Both the position numbers and the translations under genes were made by a program. This document shows positions 8,892-17,192 of a stretch of 64,000 bases of DNA, piece by piece (the stretch's first letter is position 1; every line of letters begins with the position of its first letter). The stretch is from Thiomicrorhabdus immobilis (lineage in GTDB: Bacteria > Pseudomonadota > Gammaproteobacteria > Thiomicrospirales > Thiomicrospiraceae). The stretch is from NCBI RefSeq assembly GCF_021654855.1, contig NZ_AP024202.1, forward strand, positions 1,426,001 through 1,490,000, given 5' to 3'. The notes under the pieces are model-generated. The model was not told the DNA's origin and did no database searches. It worked only from the letters and a program-made list of their open reading frames with translations.

Positions 8892-9758
8892 ATGCGACAA
8901 ACCTATCGAACCGTTATCGGTAAAACAAGAGGAATGCCTGCTTCCGATGGCGCCGGAGTCCGTCTAACCCGAATTATCGGCAGCCCGGAACTGAACTACC
9001 TAGACCCTTTTTTAATGCTTGATTACTTTGAATCGACAGACCCGAACGACTACATTGCCGGCTTTCCCCCTCACCCTCATAGAGGATTTGAAACCGTGAC
9101 CTATTTACTGGCGGGTAAGATGCGCCATAAAGATAACAAGGGGCATGAAGGCGTGATTGAAACGGGCGGCGTGCAATGGATGACCGCCGGCAAAGGCATT
9201 ATCCACTCTGAAATGCCCGAGCAGGAAGATGGCTTATTGATGGGTTTCCAACTCTGGGTTAACTTGCCCTCTTACGCCAAAATGGTCGATGCCAGCTACC
9301 AAGAGTTCACGCCTGAGAAAATCGCCGTTGAACAGCGCGATGGGGGGACCGATAAAGCCACAACCATCAAAGTGATCACCGGCAAAACCTCTTCAGGTAC
9401 AATTGGCCCAGTCAAAAATGATTACATTCAGCCGTTAATGATAGACGTACAACTACCTAAAGGTGCCGAGTTCACAGAAAGCTTAGATTTCAATGCCAAT
9501 GCTTTCATTTATCTCATTTCCGGTTCACTCAAGGTGCACAATGCAATCCCAGGGGTTGAGCAGATTCAAGCCAAGGAACTGGCTGTGTTAAGTGAAGGCG
9601 AGAATGTCCACTTGAGTGCCACCGCAGACGACACCCGGTTTTTACTGGTCGCCGCCAACCCGATCAATGAGCCGATTGCCAAAGGCGGCCCTTTTGTGAT
9701 GAACACCCAAGCAGAGATTAAACAAGCCATCAGCGATTATAATAACGGCCTGTTTTAA
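8892..9758 (+). CDS. Pirin family protein
   Basis: 288-residue bicupin protein. The first cupin carries the pirin metal site HPHRGFETVTY, with further ligands in ITGGVQWMTAGKGIIHSE-like order (here GGVQWMTAG and GIIHSE). The second, less conserved cupin runs from about residue 175 to 275. Bacterial pirins include quercetinase-like dioxygenases and redox regulators, so function is open. The ATG at 8892 follows AGAGGA; an earlier in-frame start would add a non-conserved 35-residue tail. It is transcribed away from the LysR regulator. Confidence 0.9.
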   Translation: MRQTYRTVIGKTRGMPASDGAGVRLTRIIGSPELNYLDPFLMLDYFESTDPNDYIAGFPPHPHRGFETVTYLLAGKMRHKDNKGHEGVIETGGVQWMTAGKGIIHSEMPEQEDGLLMGFQLWVNLPSYAKMVDASYQEFTPEKIAVEQRDGGTDKATTIKVITGKTSSGTIGPVKNDYIQPLMIDVQLPKGAEFTESLDFNANAFIYLISGSLKVHNAIPGVEQIQAKELAVLSEGENVHLSATADDTRFLLVAANPINEPIAKGGPFVMNTQAEIKQAISDYNNGLF

Positions 9759-9800
9759 TGCTATGATTGGAAAACCGTTGTTTTAAACCAAGATAGAACG

Positions 9801-9839
9801 ACCAGGCCTGGTAAAAACCACTAAACGACCAGGCCTGGT
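9801..9839. repeat. Two ACCAGGCCTGGT palindromes in tandem
   Basis: Exact copies at 9801-9812 and 9828-9839, start-to-start distance 27 bases, each preceded by ACG. They sit between the pirin stop and the next gene's start; this is the only close pair in the window. Confidence 0.95.
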
Positions 9840-9897
9840 TGATTTGATTACAGAGATAACGATTAACGCTAAAACCCAATGCCAAGCAAGAAAACTT

Positions 9898-11067
9898 ATG
9901 CCAAGCCAGCAATATCAAATCAAGATTCATTCGCGGATTTCTGAAATCCCAGCAGATCAATGGAATGCTTTAGTCGAGAATGACCACCCATTCATTAAAT
10001 ACGCTTTTTTGCACGCCTTGGAAGAGCACCATTGTGTGAGTGAAGATTATGGCTGGATTCCGCATCATATCGCTATCTACAACAGTCAAAACCGATTGGT
10101 GGCAGGCATGCCACTGTATGAAAAACACAATAACTACGGCGAATTTGTATTCGACCAGGCCTGGGAACAAGCGTGGAACCAGATTGGCTTACCCTATTAT
10201 CCCAAATTGGTTTCTGCTACCCCTTACACCCCGGTTTTAGGACAACGATTGTTAATCGACAGCCAATTACCGGCTGAACAACAAAACCAACTGTTAACCC
10301 TATTGTTCGACAGTATGACCGGGTTTTGTGAACAACAGAATATGAGTGGTGCCCATATTTTGTTTGCCAAACCGGAACAGCAAGCGTGGTTGGCCAAACA
10401 GGAGAATCCAAACAGCTACATTCGGCATGATTGTCAATTCCATTGGCACAACCGAAACTACCGCCATTTTGATGATTTTTTAGCGCAACTCAAACCGAAA
10501 AAACGCAAAAACATCCGTCAAGAACGCAAAGCCATTCAACAGACAGGCATCCGCTACCGTGTATTAGATGGGCATCAGGCCACTGAAAAAGATTGGCAGG
10601 ACTTTGACTTCTTTTACCAAAAGACCTTCATTGAAAAATGGAGCACCCCAACCCTCAATCTGGAATTTTTTAAGAAAATTGGTGATTCCCTGGCCGACAA
10701 TATCGTTTTGGTATTGGCTGATCATCAAAACGAATGTATCGCCGGCGCATTGATGTTTAAATCCGACACCCACTTATACGGTAGACATTGGGGGGCGGCA
10801 CATGAGGTCAAACACCTGCATTTTGAAGTCTGTTTTTACCAAGGTATTGAATATGCCATAGAACATGGCTTAAAAGTTTTTGAACCTGGCGCGGGAGGTG
10901 AACACAAAATTGCCCGAGGCTTTAGTCCGGTTGCGATGCAATCCACCCACTGGTTAACGGTAAACCCATTTGAGCAAGGGATCAGCCGCTTTATTGAGCA
11001 CGAAAAACAGGCGATTGAAGATTATATGCAAGAGTGCCGACAACACTCACCATATCAATCCGATTAA
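9898..11067 (+). CDS. GNAT/FemAB-like acyltransferase (DUF482, COG3146)
   Basis: 389-residue protein of the family often annotated as peptidogalycan biosynthesis protein. Recognisable blocks are HPFIKYAFLHALEEHHCV near the N-terminus, FDDFLAQLKPKKRKNIRQERK (about 200-220), GRHWGAAHEVKHLHFEVCFYQG and FEPGAGGEHKIARGF toward the end. The fold is a GNAT-like acyltransferase and the substrate is unknown. ATG 9898 was chosen over a TTG at 9844 because it matches the family N-terminus and keeps the two palindromes outside the gene. A one-mismatch palindrome copy lies inside at 10154-10165 (coding for Gln-Ala-Trp). Confidence 0.8.
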   Translation: MPSQQYQIKIHSRISEIPADQWNALVENDHPFIKYAFLHALEEHHCVSEDYGWIPHHIAIYNSQNRLVAGMPLYEKHNNYGEFVFDQAWEQAWNQIGLPYYPKLVSATPYTPVLGQRLLIDSQLPAEQQNQLLTLLFDSMTGFCEQQNMSGAHILFAKPEQQAWLAKQENPNSYIRHDCQFHWHNRNYRHFDDFLAQLKPKKRKNIRQERKAIQQTGIRYRVLDGHQATEKDWQDFDFFYQKTFIEKWSTPTLNLEFFKKIGDSLADNIVLVLADHQNECIAGALMFKSDTHLYGRHWGAAHEVKHLHFEVCFYQGIEYAIEHGLKVFEPGAGGEHKIARGFSPVAMQSTHWLTVNPFEQGISRFIEHEKQAIEDYMQECRQHSPYQSD

Positions 11068-11169
11068 GGAATTGGATTAAGGAATTGGACTAAGCAACCA
11101 GATTAAGCAATCCAATCAAATCCGAGCCTACAATCTTTATGCGAGACAACCTTTGTCTGATAGGACATT

Positions 11170-11181
11170 ACCAGGCCTGGC
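11170..11181. repeat. Degenerate ACCAGGCCTGGT (11/12)
   Basis: ACCAGGCCTGGC between the acyltransferase and GlcG/HbpS-like genes; one mismatch at the last base. Confidence 0.7.
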
Positions 11182-11332
11182 AGGATTTAAACACTCATCA
11201 AATCAACGGCTTGATTATGTATGTTTCGTATGAATGAAAAGCAATCTCAAACGCTAAACCATCATTATCATTAAACAACAACATACCCTTTCAAAACAAT
11301 TATTTATTAAACAATGTTAATGTAGATTAAAA

Positions 11333-11857
11333 TTAAAAAACCAAACGATCCTCTAGCTTTTCCAAGGCTTTTAAAACACAAGCCTCATCCTTTTCACCAC
11401 CCGGTGCACCGCTCACACCAATCGCACCGATTCTCGCGCCACCGCTGACAATCGGCACACCACCCACCATCATCAAAACGCCATCTACGTGGTTCAATTC
11501 CGGACGGATATCCCCTCTTTTAGCTCTGAAATCACCCGATTTCAAACCCGACATAATGGTCGCATTCGCTTTTTCTTCGGCGATCTGCAGGGTGAATTTA
11601 GAGGCGAAATCATCACGTAAGGCAACACGCTGGTTACCATGCTTATCAACCACCACGGCACTTACCGAAAAACCTTGCTGACGGCAGGCCATAACCGCTT
11701 CGCTGGCTAAGTCTCGTGCTAGTTCCATACCGATGTTTTTCTCTTCCAACACATCCTCGGCATAAATCTCCGTCACCGGGAAAAGCAGGCTCAAGCCCAG
11801 AATAAAACCGGCTGTATAAGACGTTTTGTTTTTAATGCTATCCGCTAGACACTGCAT
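11333..11857 (-). CDS. Exported GlcG/HbpS family protein
   Basis: 174-residue protein with an N-terminal hydrophobic export signal (cleavage probably near IYAED, residue 35) and a GlcG/HbpS domain. The pattern is typical: SVSAVVVDKHGNQRVALRDD, then KANATIMSGL, then GGVPIVSGGARIGAIGVSG and a Cys-containing C-terminal helix. HbpS-type members bind haem; GlcG members sit in glycolate operons. Neither context is present here, so the ligand is unknown. The start has an AGGAG ribosome site. Confidence 0.82.
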   Translation of the reverse strand: MQCLADSIKNKTSYTAGFILGLSLLFPVTEIYAEDVLEEKNIGMELARDLASEAVMACRQQGFSVSAVVVDKHGNQRVALRDDFASKFTLQIAEEKANATIMSGLKSGDFRAKRGDIRPELNHVDGVLMMVGGVPIVSGGARIGAIGVSGAPGGEKDEACVLKALEKLEDRLVF

Positions 11858-11912
11858 GGCAACACTCCTAAAAACGATTCATTATTTAAAGCTTTGATTA
11901 TTCAAAGATGGG

Positions 11913-12236
11913 CTATTTAACGCAATCATAAATGGCAAACTCCATTCTGCCATCTTGCAAAGGTGAAATGGCTACAATGGTGTCGCCACGCATATTCACG
12001 GCCTCATTTTTTGCCAATAAGATCAAATCTTTTTTGATAGCCGCCGTATCTCTATCGTAAAGCCCCACATGACTCAATACAGAAGACGTTGTGGTACCGA
12101 GTTTAGTACACCCCGTCACATCCTTCTCTTCAAGTAAAGCGACGTTAAACGCGCCTGGTAGAGGTTGAATCCAACTACAAGCGGACAGTAAGAAAACCGA
12201 AGATAAGCCCATGCCGAGCAATAAGATTTTTTTCAT
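11913..12236 (-). CDS. DUF4156-like lipoprotein
   Basis: 107-residue lipoprotein: MKKILLLGMG followed by the lipobox LLSACS. The mature part (DVTGCTKLGTTTSSVLSH ... LAKNEAVNMRGDTIVAIS) resembles DUF4156, small outer-membrane lipoproteins with two conserved cysteines (here in DVTGC and IYDC). Start 12236 is preceded by GGAT; upstream in-frame starts would bury the signal peptide. It is likely monocistronic. Confidence 0.75.
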   Translation of the reverse strand: MKKILLLGMGLSSVFLLSACSWIQPLPGAFNVALLEEKDVTGCTKLGTTTSSVLSHVGLYDRDTAAIKKDLILLAKNEAVNMRGDTIVAISPLQDGRMEFAIYDCVK

Positions 12237-12371
12237 GTTGATATCCATTATTGAAATAGTAACAACACTATAAACCAAAGTTTTATTTGCTTAAAGCGAA
12301 ACAAGAATTTAACTTAAGCTTATAAATAGACCCACACCACAAAGTCGATTGATATGCATGCCAGGCAACCC

Positions 12372-13232
12372 TTATTTCAATTTCTTGTCGGCATTCACTT
12401 TGGTATAAAAGGCTAGGGATAAAATAATCAAAGCGATACCAATAATCAAATACAGCGCGTAAAGCATCTGTGATGCATCATGCAAAGCCATCTTGAAGAC
12501 CACCATCAACGCTTCAATGGATAAGGCGATAATAATCGCCGTTAAAAACTTGGATAACAGCCTTGCCTCGTCTTTTTTATCCGAATAAGCCTTATAAACC
12601 ACCTCTCTTTCCAATAGGGTCTTGGCTAAATCAAATATCGCCAAGCCCATTGTCAAAGCGATAATCGGTTTAAAGACACTTTCCAGGGTATATTCCGAAG
12701 GGTTGACCAATTGTAAAAAGTAGTCGTAAAACGCATAACCAATCGACATAACCGAAAAGAACATCAAAGACACACCAATACCGAAATAGAACGCCTTGGT
12801 AACAAAGTTGAAAGTAGGATGGCGTTCTACCAGGCCAAAACGGGATAACAGGCTGCTTAAATTGAAGTCAAAAAAGAAGTTTTGATTATTGGTAAACACC
12901 ATCATGGTGATACAGGATTCACCGGTTGCCGAACTCATATAAGGCGCACTGATAAACACCCCCTCCTCTTTTTTAACCATTTGGGTAGCTAAATAACTGC
13001 GGTTTTTACCTCTTGCCGTAGTCAGAAGTTTATGTCTAAAGATATTCGGGGATGTCTGTTTGAACTTGTCATCACTGACATAAATCAGCTCTAAACTGGG
13101 GAATATTCCAAAAAAACTTTTAATCGTGCTCACATCGCTTGTCATATATTGTGCGTTGTTGCGCAACGTCTCAAACAGGAACTTTTCAATTCCCGATTTA
13201 TGTTCGTTATAGATACTGATAAACTCTTGCAT
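12372..13232 (-). CDS. Membrane protein with N-terminal PDC-like domain and four-helix membrane module
   Basis: 286 residues. The N-terminal 135 or so residues resemble a PDC/Cache-type sensor fold (SIKSFFGIFPSLELIYVSDD ... EGVFISAPYMSSATGESC), though no export signal precedes it. The C-terminal half has four membrane segments (about 145-168, 187-205, 225-245, 255-277). This half is clearly related to the stand-alone 153-residue protein at 42619-43080: both share FDxxKxLLExEV, then LLKF/LSKF, SxEALxxxF, and DxSQxxY. The start has AAGGAGA. No function is known; a signal-sensing membrane protein is the best reading. Confidence 0.6.
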   Translation of the reverse strand: MQEFISIYNEHKSGIEKFLFETLRNNAQYMTSDVSTIKSFFGIFPSLELIYVSDDKFKQTSPNIFRHKLLTTARGKNRSYLATQMVKKEEGVFISAPYMSSATGESCITMMVFTNNQNFFFDFNLSSLLSRFGLVERHPTFNFVTKAFYFGIGVSLMFFSVMSIGYAFYDYFLQLVNPSEYTLESVFKPIIALTMGLAIFDLAKTLLEREVVYKAYSDKKDEARLLSKFLTAIIIALSIEALMVVFKMALHDASQMLYALYLIIGIALIILSLAFYTKVNADKKLK

Positions 13233-13643
13233 GGTAATTCTCCTTAATTACCGTCTTTATAGCGACCAAAACGCCAAAATCATATTCATTTTAAAATTCA
13301 ATCAGTTAACCGAATAACATCTTATTTGAGGGAAATCCCCGTCGTCTGCATATCGAAAAAGGTGCTAATTTGGTGCAACTCAAGCCATCTAATAGCTCTG
13401 TCTATCACCGCATTGCGGCTCGCTCTTTCGAAAACATCCGAGTACCTCACCAGGCCTGGTAAGTCTTGTTGAATCCATGCTGAAGAGTTCGCTTTTTATT
13501 TTTATCTTTGCGATAAACGCAACACAGTTTTCATCAACTAAACGTGATGCATCTTATTCGGCCGTGTTACTATTTTTATGTTGAAAAAAAGCCCAACAGA
13601 GTTGTTGCTTTGTCGGTCAAATAAAAAAAATCACGAGGTTCTC
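13233..13643. other. Intergenic region between divergent genes
   Basis: This 411-base stretch separates the divergent starts of the PDC-like membrane protein and the Old Yellow Enzyme. It should hold promoters for both, but none was convincing enough to place. An exact ACCAGGCCTGGT palindrome is at 13449-13460. Confidence 0.6.
13449..13460. repeat. ACCAGGCCTGGT palindrome
   Basis: Exact copy in the divergent intergenic region. Confidence 0.95.
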
Positions 13644-14750
13644 ATGAAAGACCAGATGCAAAACCAGGCGAAAAGCCAGTACCCAAGCCTATTCACCCCC
13701 ATAAAACTCGGAGCCATCGAATGCCCAAACCGTATTTTCATGGCGCCGCTTACCCGTGCCCGCGCAGGTGAAATCCATCAACCCAATGAATTGATGGCGC
13801 AATACTATGCACAACGTGCCAGCGCTGGCTTATTAATTGCCGAAGCGACTATGGCGATGGAGGGGTGTAGCTCCTTCTGGAAGGAGCCAGGCATCTACTC
13901 TCAAGCGCAAATCGATGGCTGGAAAAAAGTCACCGATGCGGTACACGAAAAAGGCGGTCGAATCTTCCTGCAGATTTGGCATGGTGGCCGTACCTGTCAC
14001 CCGGCACTCAACCAAGGTAAAACACCGGTGGCTCCTAGTGCCATCGCCGCTGAAGCTGAAGTACATACCCCAGAAGGAAAGCTGCCTTACAGCGTGCCCC
14101 ACGCACTGACTTTGGAAGAGATTCCAACGGTTATCCAGGGTTTCAAACAAGCGGCGATCAATGCCAAAGCCGCCGGATTCGACGGCGTTGAAGTGCATGG
14201 TGCCAATGGTTATTTAATAGACCAATTCTTGCGTGACGGAAGCAACCACAGAACCGATAGCTACGGAGGCTCCATTGAAAATCGTGCCCGTTTCTTGTTA
14301 GAAGTGTTACAGACAACCATTGATGTTTGGGGCAGTGATCGTGTAGGGTTGAGAATTTCACCCCTCAACAGTTACAACGACATGCGAGACAGCAATCCAA
14401 TCGCCCTAACGGAATGGTTATGTAACAAACTCAATGATTACAACCTGGCTTATCTACATATCATGCGAAGCGACTTTTTTGGCCTTCAAAAAGAGGAAGT
14501 TCTCGAGGTATGTGAAAAAAATTATCAAGGCAACCTAATTAGCAATATGGGATACGATGCCGATGAAGCCGAAGCCGCCATTGCCAACAGCAACATTGAT
14601 GCGATTGCCTTTGGGGTAAGCTTTTTGGCCAATCCTGATTTGCCAGAACGTATTCAAGCCGGCGTAGCCTTGAACGAGGCTGATCCAGACACCTTCTACA
14701 CGGAAGGGCCTGAGGGTTATACCGACTACCCATTCATGAATCAGGCATAA
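13644..14750 (+). CDS. Old Yellow Enzyme family NADH:flavin oxidoreductase (NemA-like)
   Basis: 368-residue FMN-dependent ene-reductase of the OYE family (TIM barrel, cytoplasmic). Diagnostic motifs are FMAPLTRARA near residues 32-41, LQIWHGGR, FDGVEVHGANGYLIDQFL, and SNHRTDSYGGSIENR. The C-terminal phosphate-binding region is SNMGYD ... DAIAFGVSFLANPDLPERI. Such enzymes reduce activated alkenes, nitro compounds or nitrate esters. The start at 13644 follows GAGG; the reading frame is open further upstream but without family similarity. Confidence 0.93.
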   Translation: MKDQMQNQAKSQYPSLFTPIKLGAIECPNRIFMAPLTRARAGEIHQPNELMAQYYAQRASAGLLIAEATMAMEGCSSFWKEPGIYSQAQIDGWKKVTDAVHEKGGRIFLQIWHGGRTCHPALNQGKTPVAPSAIAAEAEVHTPEGKLPYSVPHALTLEEIPTVIQGFKQAAINAKAAGFDGVEVHGANGYLIDQFLRDGSNHRTDSYGGSIENRARFLLEVLQTTIDVWGSDRVGLRISPLNSYNDMRDSNPIALTEWLCNKLNDYNLAYLHIMRSDFFGLQKEEVLEVCEKNYQGNLISNMGYDADEAEAAIANSNIDAIAFGVSFLANPDLPERIQAGVALNEADPDTFYTEGPEGYTDYPFMNQA

Positions 14751-14772
14751 TCCAGTTCATTAGAAATCAACG

Positions 14773-14809
14773 CAAATTACCAGTCCAACTTAGCTGGCCT
14801 GGTAATTTG
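14773..14809 (+). terminator. Hairpin after the OYE gene, built on a split ACCAGGCCTGGT palindrome
   Basis: An 11-bp perfect stem CAAATTACCAG/CTGGTAATTTG with a 15-base loop follows the OYE stop, then a T-rich tract. The stem contains ACCAG and GCCTGGT, the two halves of the repeated palindrome separated by 13 bases. Confidence 0.6.
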
Positions 14810-14861
14810 TTTGGTTTGCTATACAATTTCAGCTATCAGAGATTCATAGAGCAAGCCCAAC

Positions 14862-15590
14862 ATGCAGATACAACCGCCTTATAACAAACCTTTTTCACAA
14901 TCCAGTGAAGAAAACAAAGACGTTATCCTGAAGATTATCGCCCCGCTTCTGGCTGATAGACAAACCCTATTGGAAATTGCCAGTGGTACCGGGCAGCATG
15001 CGGTATTTTTTGCGGAACAAATGCCGCAATTGACTTGGCAAACCTCCGACTTGCTTGAGTCCCATTCGGGCATAAAACAATGGCTTAATGACGCGAACTT
15101 GCCCAATGTGCTCCCTCCCTTTCAACTGAATGTTTCAGAAGATACCTGGCCTAACACTCGATATGACGCCGTTTTCAGTGCCAATAGTTTTCACATTATG
15201 GGCGAACACAATGTGGAGGATTTCTTTAAAAACGTCTCCAAAGTTCTGAATGACAATGCTCTCGTCCTGATTTACGGCCCTTTCAACTACAACGGCCAAT
15301 TCACCAGTGACAGTAACGCCAACTTTGATATTTGGCTCAAAAACCGCAACCCTCAAAGTGGTATTAAAGATTTTGAATGGTGTGACGCTTTAGCCAATAA
15401 AGCGGGATTAACCCTGCTTGACGACTTTGAAATGCCGATGAACAACCGAATTTTAGTTTGGAAAAAATCAAAAAAGAGACTCCCTCAACGTGAAATTGAA
15501 AAAATGAACCGGATTATCAATGAGGCAAATAAAAGGGGAATATCAGTGTCTGAACTGGCTGATGAAGTTTTTAGAGAGATGTTCGAATAA
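14862..15590 (+). CDS. DUF938 (UPF0585) class I SAM-dependent methyltransferase with C-terminal extension
   Basis: 242 residues. The first 200 match DUF938: PPYNKPFSQSSEENKDVI at the N-terminus, the SAM motif LLEIASGTGQHAVFFA (about 36-51), and FSANSFHIMGEHNVEDFF. Substrate is unknown for the family. Residues 203-242 (KKRLPQREIEKMNRIINEAN...) form a charged helical tail beyond the usual end of the family. The start at 14862 lies about 110 bases after the OYE stop, beyond a hairpin, so it is probably a separate transcript. Confidence 0.82.
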   Translation: MQIQPPYNKPFSQSSEENKDVILKIIAPLLADRQTLLEIASGTGQHAVFFAEQMPQLTWQTSDLLESHSGIKQWLNDANLPNVLPPFQLNVSEDTWPNTRYDAVFSANSFHIMGEHNVEDFFKNVSKVLNDNALVLIYGPFNYNGQFTSDSNANFDIWLKNRNPQSGIKDFEWCDALANKAGLTLLDDFEMPMNNRILVWKKSKKRLPQREIEKMNRIINEANKRGISVSELADEVFREMFE

Positions 15591-15617
15591 CATCATAAAT
15601 CAATCTTCGATTGATAA

Positions 15618-15648
15618 AAACACCTGATGTTGCTCATATCAGGTGTTT
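15618..15648. terminator. Bidirectional terminator between convergent genes
   Basis: AAACACCTGAT pairs with ATCAGGTGTTT over a 9-base loop, between the methyltransferase and dUTPase genes. Confidence 0.75.
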
Positions 15649-15717
15649 AAAGCCATCAAGAAGGTAATTGCGGTTTTATAGCGTCCAGATTCAAAATACG
15701 TGTTGACGGCAAATAGA

Positions 15718-16416
15718 TCAAACAGGGAGATTCTTATAACTTTCTTTAAGACGGATATATAACTCATCACCCGAAAAGTCAGTCATCTCGGCAATGATTT
15801 CAAACATCACCACATTATCCTCTTTGCCATGCCACTCTTTAATGTAAGTCCCCTCTTTATATCCGTGGTCTTGGCGGAATTGATTCAACACATTCTTGGC
15901 CATGTAGATTTGATACAGCTGTGTAAAGCTCAAGTCGGCCATGCTGCATGAATCGACAAAAGCCTTTGTCAAACGCTCTAAATAGCCCTCAGAAACCTCA
16001 CCAGCTTCTAACGCGGTGGCCAGCATCTTTTCATGCACTTCTACTTGTTCAATCACCGACAAAGAAGCGGTATTTTGAGCTGGGTTCCCTTTTGAGGATA
16101 ACACCTGCGCCAGGATGGTTGCGGCTCTCTCCAACTCAAAATGCTCAAGTACCAGGCTCTGCAGAAAATGCCAAATATCCACCAGCTCAACCCGCACGTT
16201 TTCCATATCGGTTTTTGCATCCACTGCCTTCCAGTGCTTCCAAGGGTAGCTGTCAATCAACTCTGCAGTCTCCATGACGATACAGCGACGCCAATTGATT
16301 GGTTTACCCAACACAGTCACACCTGAACGCCAATCCACGCCATTGGTGGCCTCATTTAAGGTATTTTGCATAGTGAGCATTTCATTGATTGAGTCTACGA
16401 TTTGTGGGTTTTGCAT
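15718..16416 (-). CDS. Dimeric all-alpha dUTP diphosphatase
   Basis: 232-residue all-helical NTP pyrophosphatase of the dimeric dUTPase family, which hydrolyses dUTP to dUMP and so keeps uracil out of DNA. Signature elements are GVDWRSG, the metal-binding helix CIVMETAELIDSYPWKHWK (about 45-63), VRVELVDIWHFLQS, and in the second half KNVLNQFRQDHGYKEGTY. This family is unrelated to the trimeric Dut of most gammaproteobacteria. A 24-base perfect palindrome lies just upstream at 16443-16466. Confidence 0.88.
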   Translation of the reverse strand: MQNPQIVDSINEMLTMQNTLNEATNGVDWRSGVTVLGKPINWRRCIVMETAELIDSYPWKHWKAVDAKTDMENVRVELVDIWHFLQSLVLEHFELERAATILAQVLSSKGNPAQNTASLSVIEQVEVHEKMLATALEAGEVSEGYLERLTKAFVDSCSMADLSFTQLYQIYMAKNVLNQFRQDHGYKEGTYIKEWHGKEDNVVMFEIIAEMTDFSGDELYIRLKESYKNLPV

Positions 16417-16442
16417 AAAATTCCTGAGTATCTAGTTAACTG

Positions 16443-16466
16443 GCACACTTAAAATTTTAAGTGTGC
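16443..16466. repeat. Perfect 24-base palindrome upstream of the dUTPase gene
   Basis: Half-site GCACACTTAAAA followed immediately by its reverse complement. It lies between the stop of the 16506 gene and the dUTPase start, so it could be a transcription-ending hairpin for the former or an operator for the latter. No T-run follows. Confidence 0.6.
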
Positions 16467-16505
16467 TTCAGTGTGGTAATTCACCTTTGAGTGGATCAAA
16501 TCGCA

Positions 16506-17156
16506 TTAGGCTCTTAAGGGTTTTACATTCAGTAAAGAGACAAAAAGCGAGATGACAATCGTTCCAAACACAAAACAAAACATGCCTTGTGCGGTGGTTA
16601 ACCACCAAGTAAAGAGGTTATCGGGTGTGAATGCGCCGGACATGGTAAATTGCACATTCAAGGAATGCACTAGGCCAGCCACTGGCCAAGCATTCTGCAA
16701 ATAGTCAGGCGCATCGTTGAACACGCCGTTCATCTGATACAAGCCAGCAAACAGAAACATCGCGGTTAAAAAATTGACCATCGCCAATACGATGACTCGA
16801 CCCGTGGCTGAGACCATCGAACCTTCGGTGATTTTACAAATGCCAAACAGTATCACCCCCAACTCTTTATTGACGATTCCAAAGATTCGCACCATCATCA
16901 ACAGCATTATCCATTGCGGCCAATGAATCGATGGAAACAAGACGGTTGCCACCGTCACCACCACGGACAATCCCAACCAACCCACGATATAAAACTCAGA
17001 CAAGAACAGACGTTTATCGCGGATTTTTTGCCATGCGTCAGATTCGGCAACAAACTCACTCTCTCGGCGTTTGTAATAGCTATCCAACCAAAAGTACGGT
17101 GAAAATGAATAGAAGAAACGAATCAGCTGCTTTACGAATTCTGCGGTATTTAACAT
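16506..17156 (-). CDS. Hypothetical four-TM membrane protein
   Basis: 216 residues, not recognised. An amphipathic, aromatic-rich N-terminus (residues 1-50, FFYSFSPYFWLDSYYKRRES) precedes membrane segments at about 54-72, 80-105, 117-142 and 178-205. The segment before the last helix (LNVQFTMSGAFTPDN) together with its flanks looks like the pore-loop/TM arrangement of two-TM ion channels, but no selectivity-filter motif is evident. The ATG at 17156 with AAAGGT upstream was preferred to the adjoining TTG. No functional partner is evident. Confidence 0.6.
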   Translation of the reverse strand: MLNTAEFVKQLIRFFYSFSPYFWLDSYYKRRESEFVAESDAWQKIRDKRLFLSEFYIVGWLGLSVVVTVATVLFPSIHWPQWIMLLMMVRIFGIVNKELGVILFGICKITEGSMVSATGRVIVLAMVNFLTAMFLFAGLYQMNGVFNDAPDYLQNAWPVAGLVHSLNVQFTMSGAFTPDNLFTWWLTTAQGMFCFVFGTIVISLFVSLLNVKPLRA

Positions 17157-17192
17157 CAAATTGACCTTTAAGAACTTTAGATTAATGAGTGA

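Noticed and set aside
9730-9960. 76-codon open frame on the minus strand over the paired palindromes
   Set aside because: Composition follows the palindromes (repeated AWSF) and it overlaps a supported gene; no start signal.
13833-14198. 121-codon open frame antisense to the OYE gene
   Set aside because: Shadow of a conserved coding region with no family similarity.
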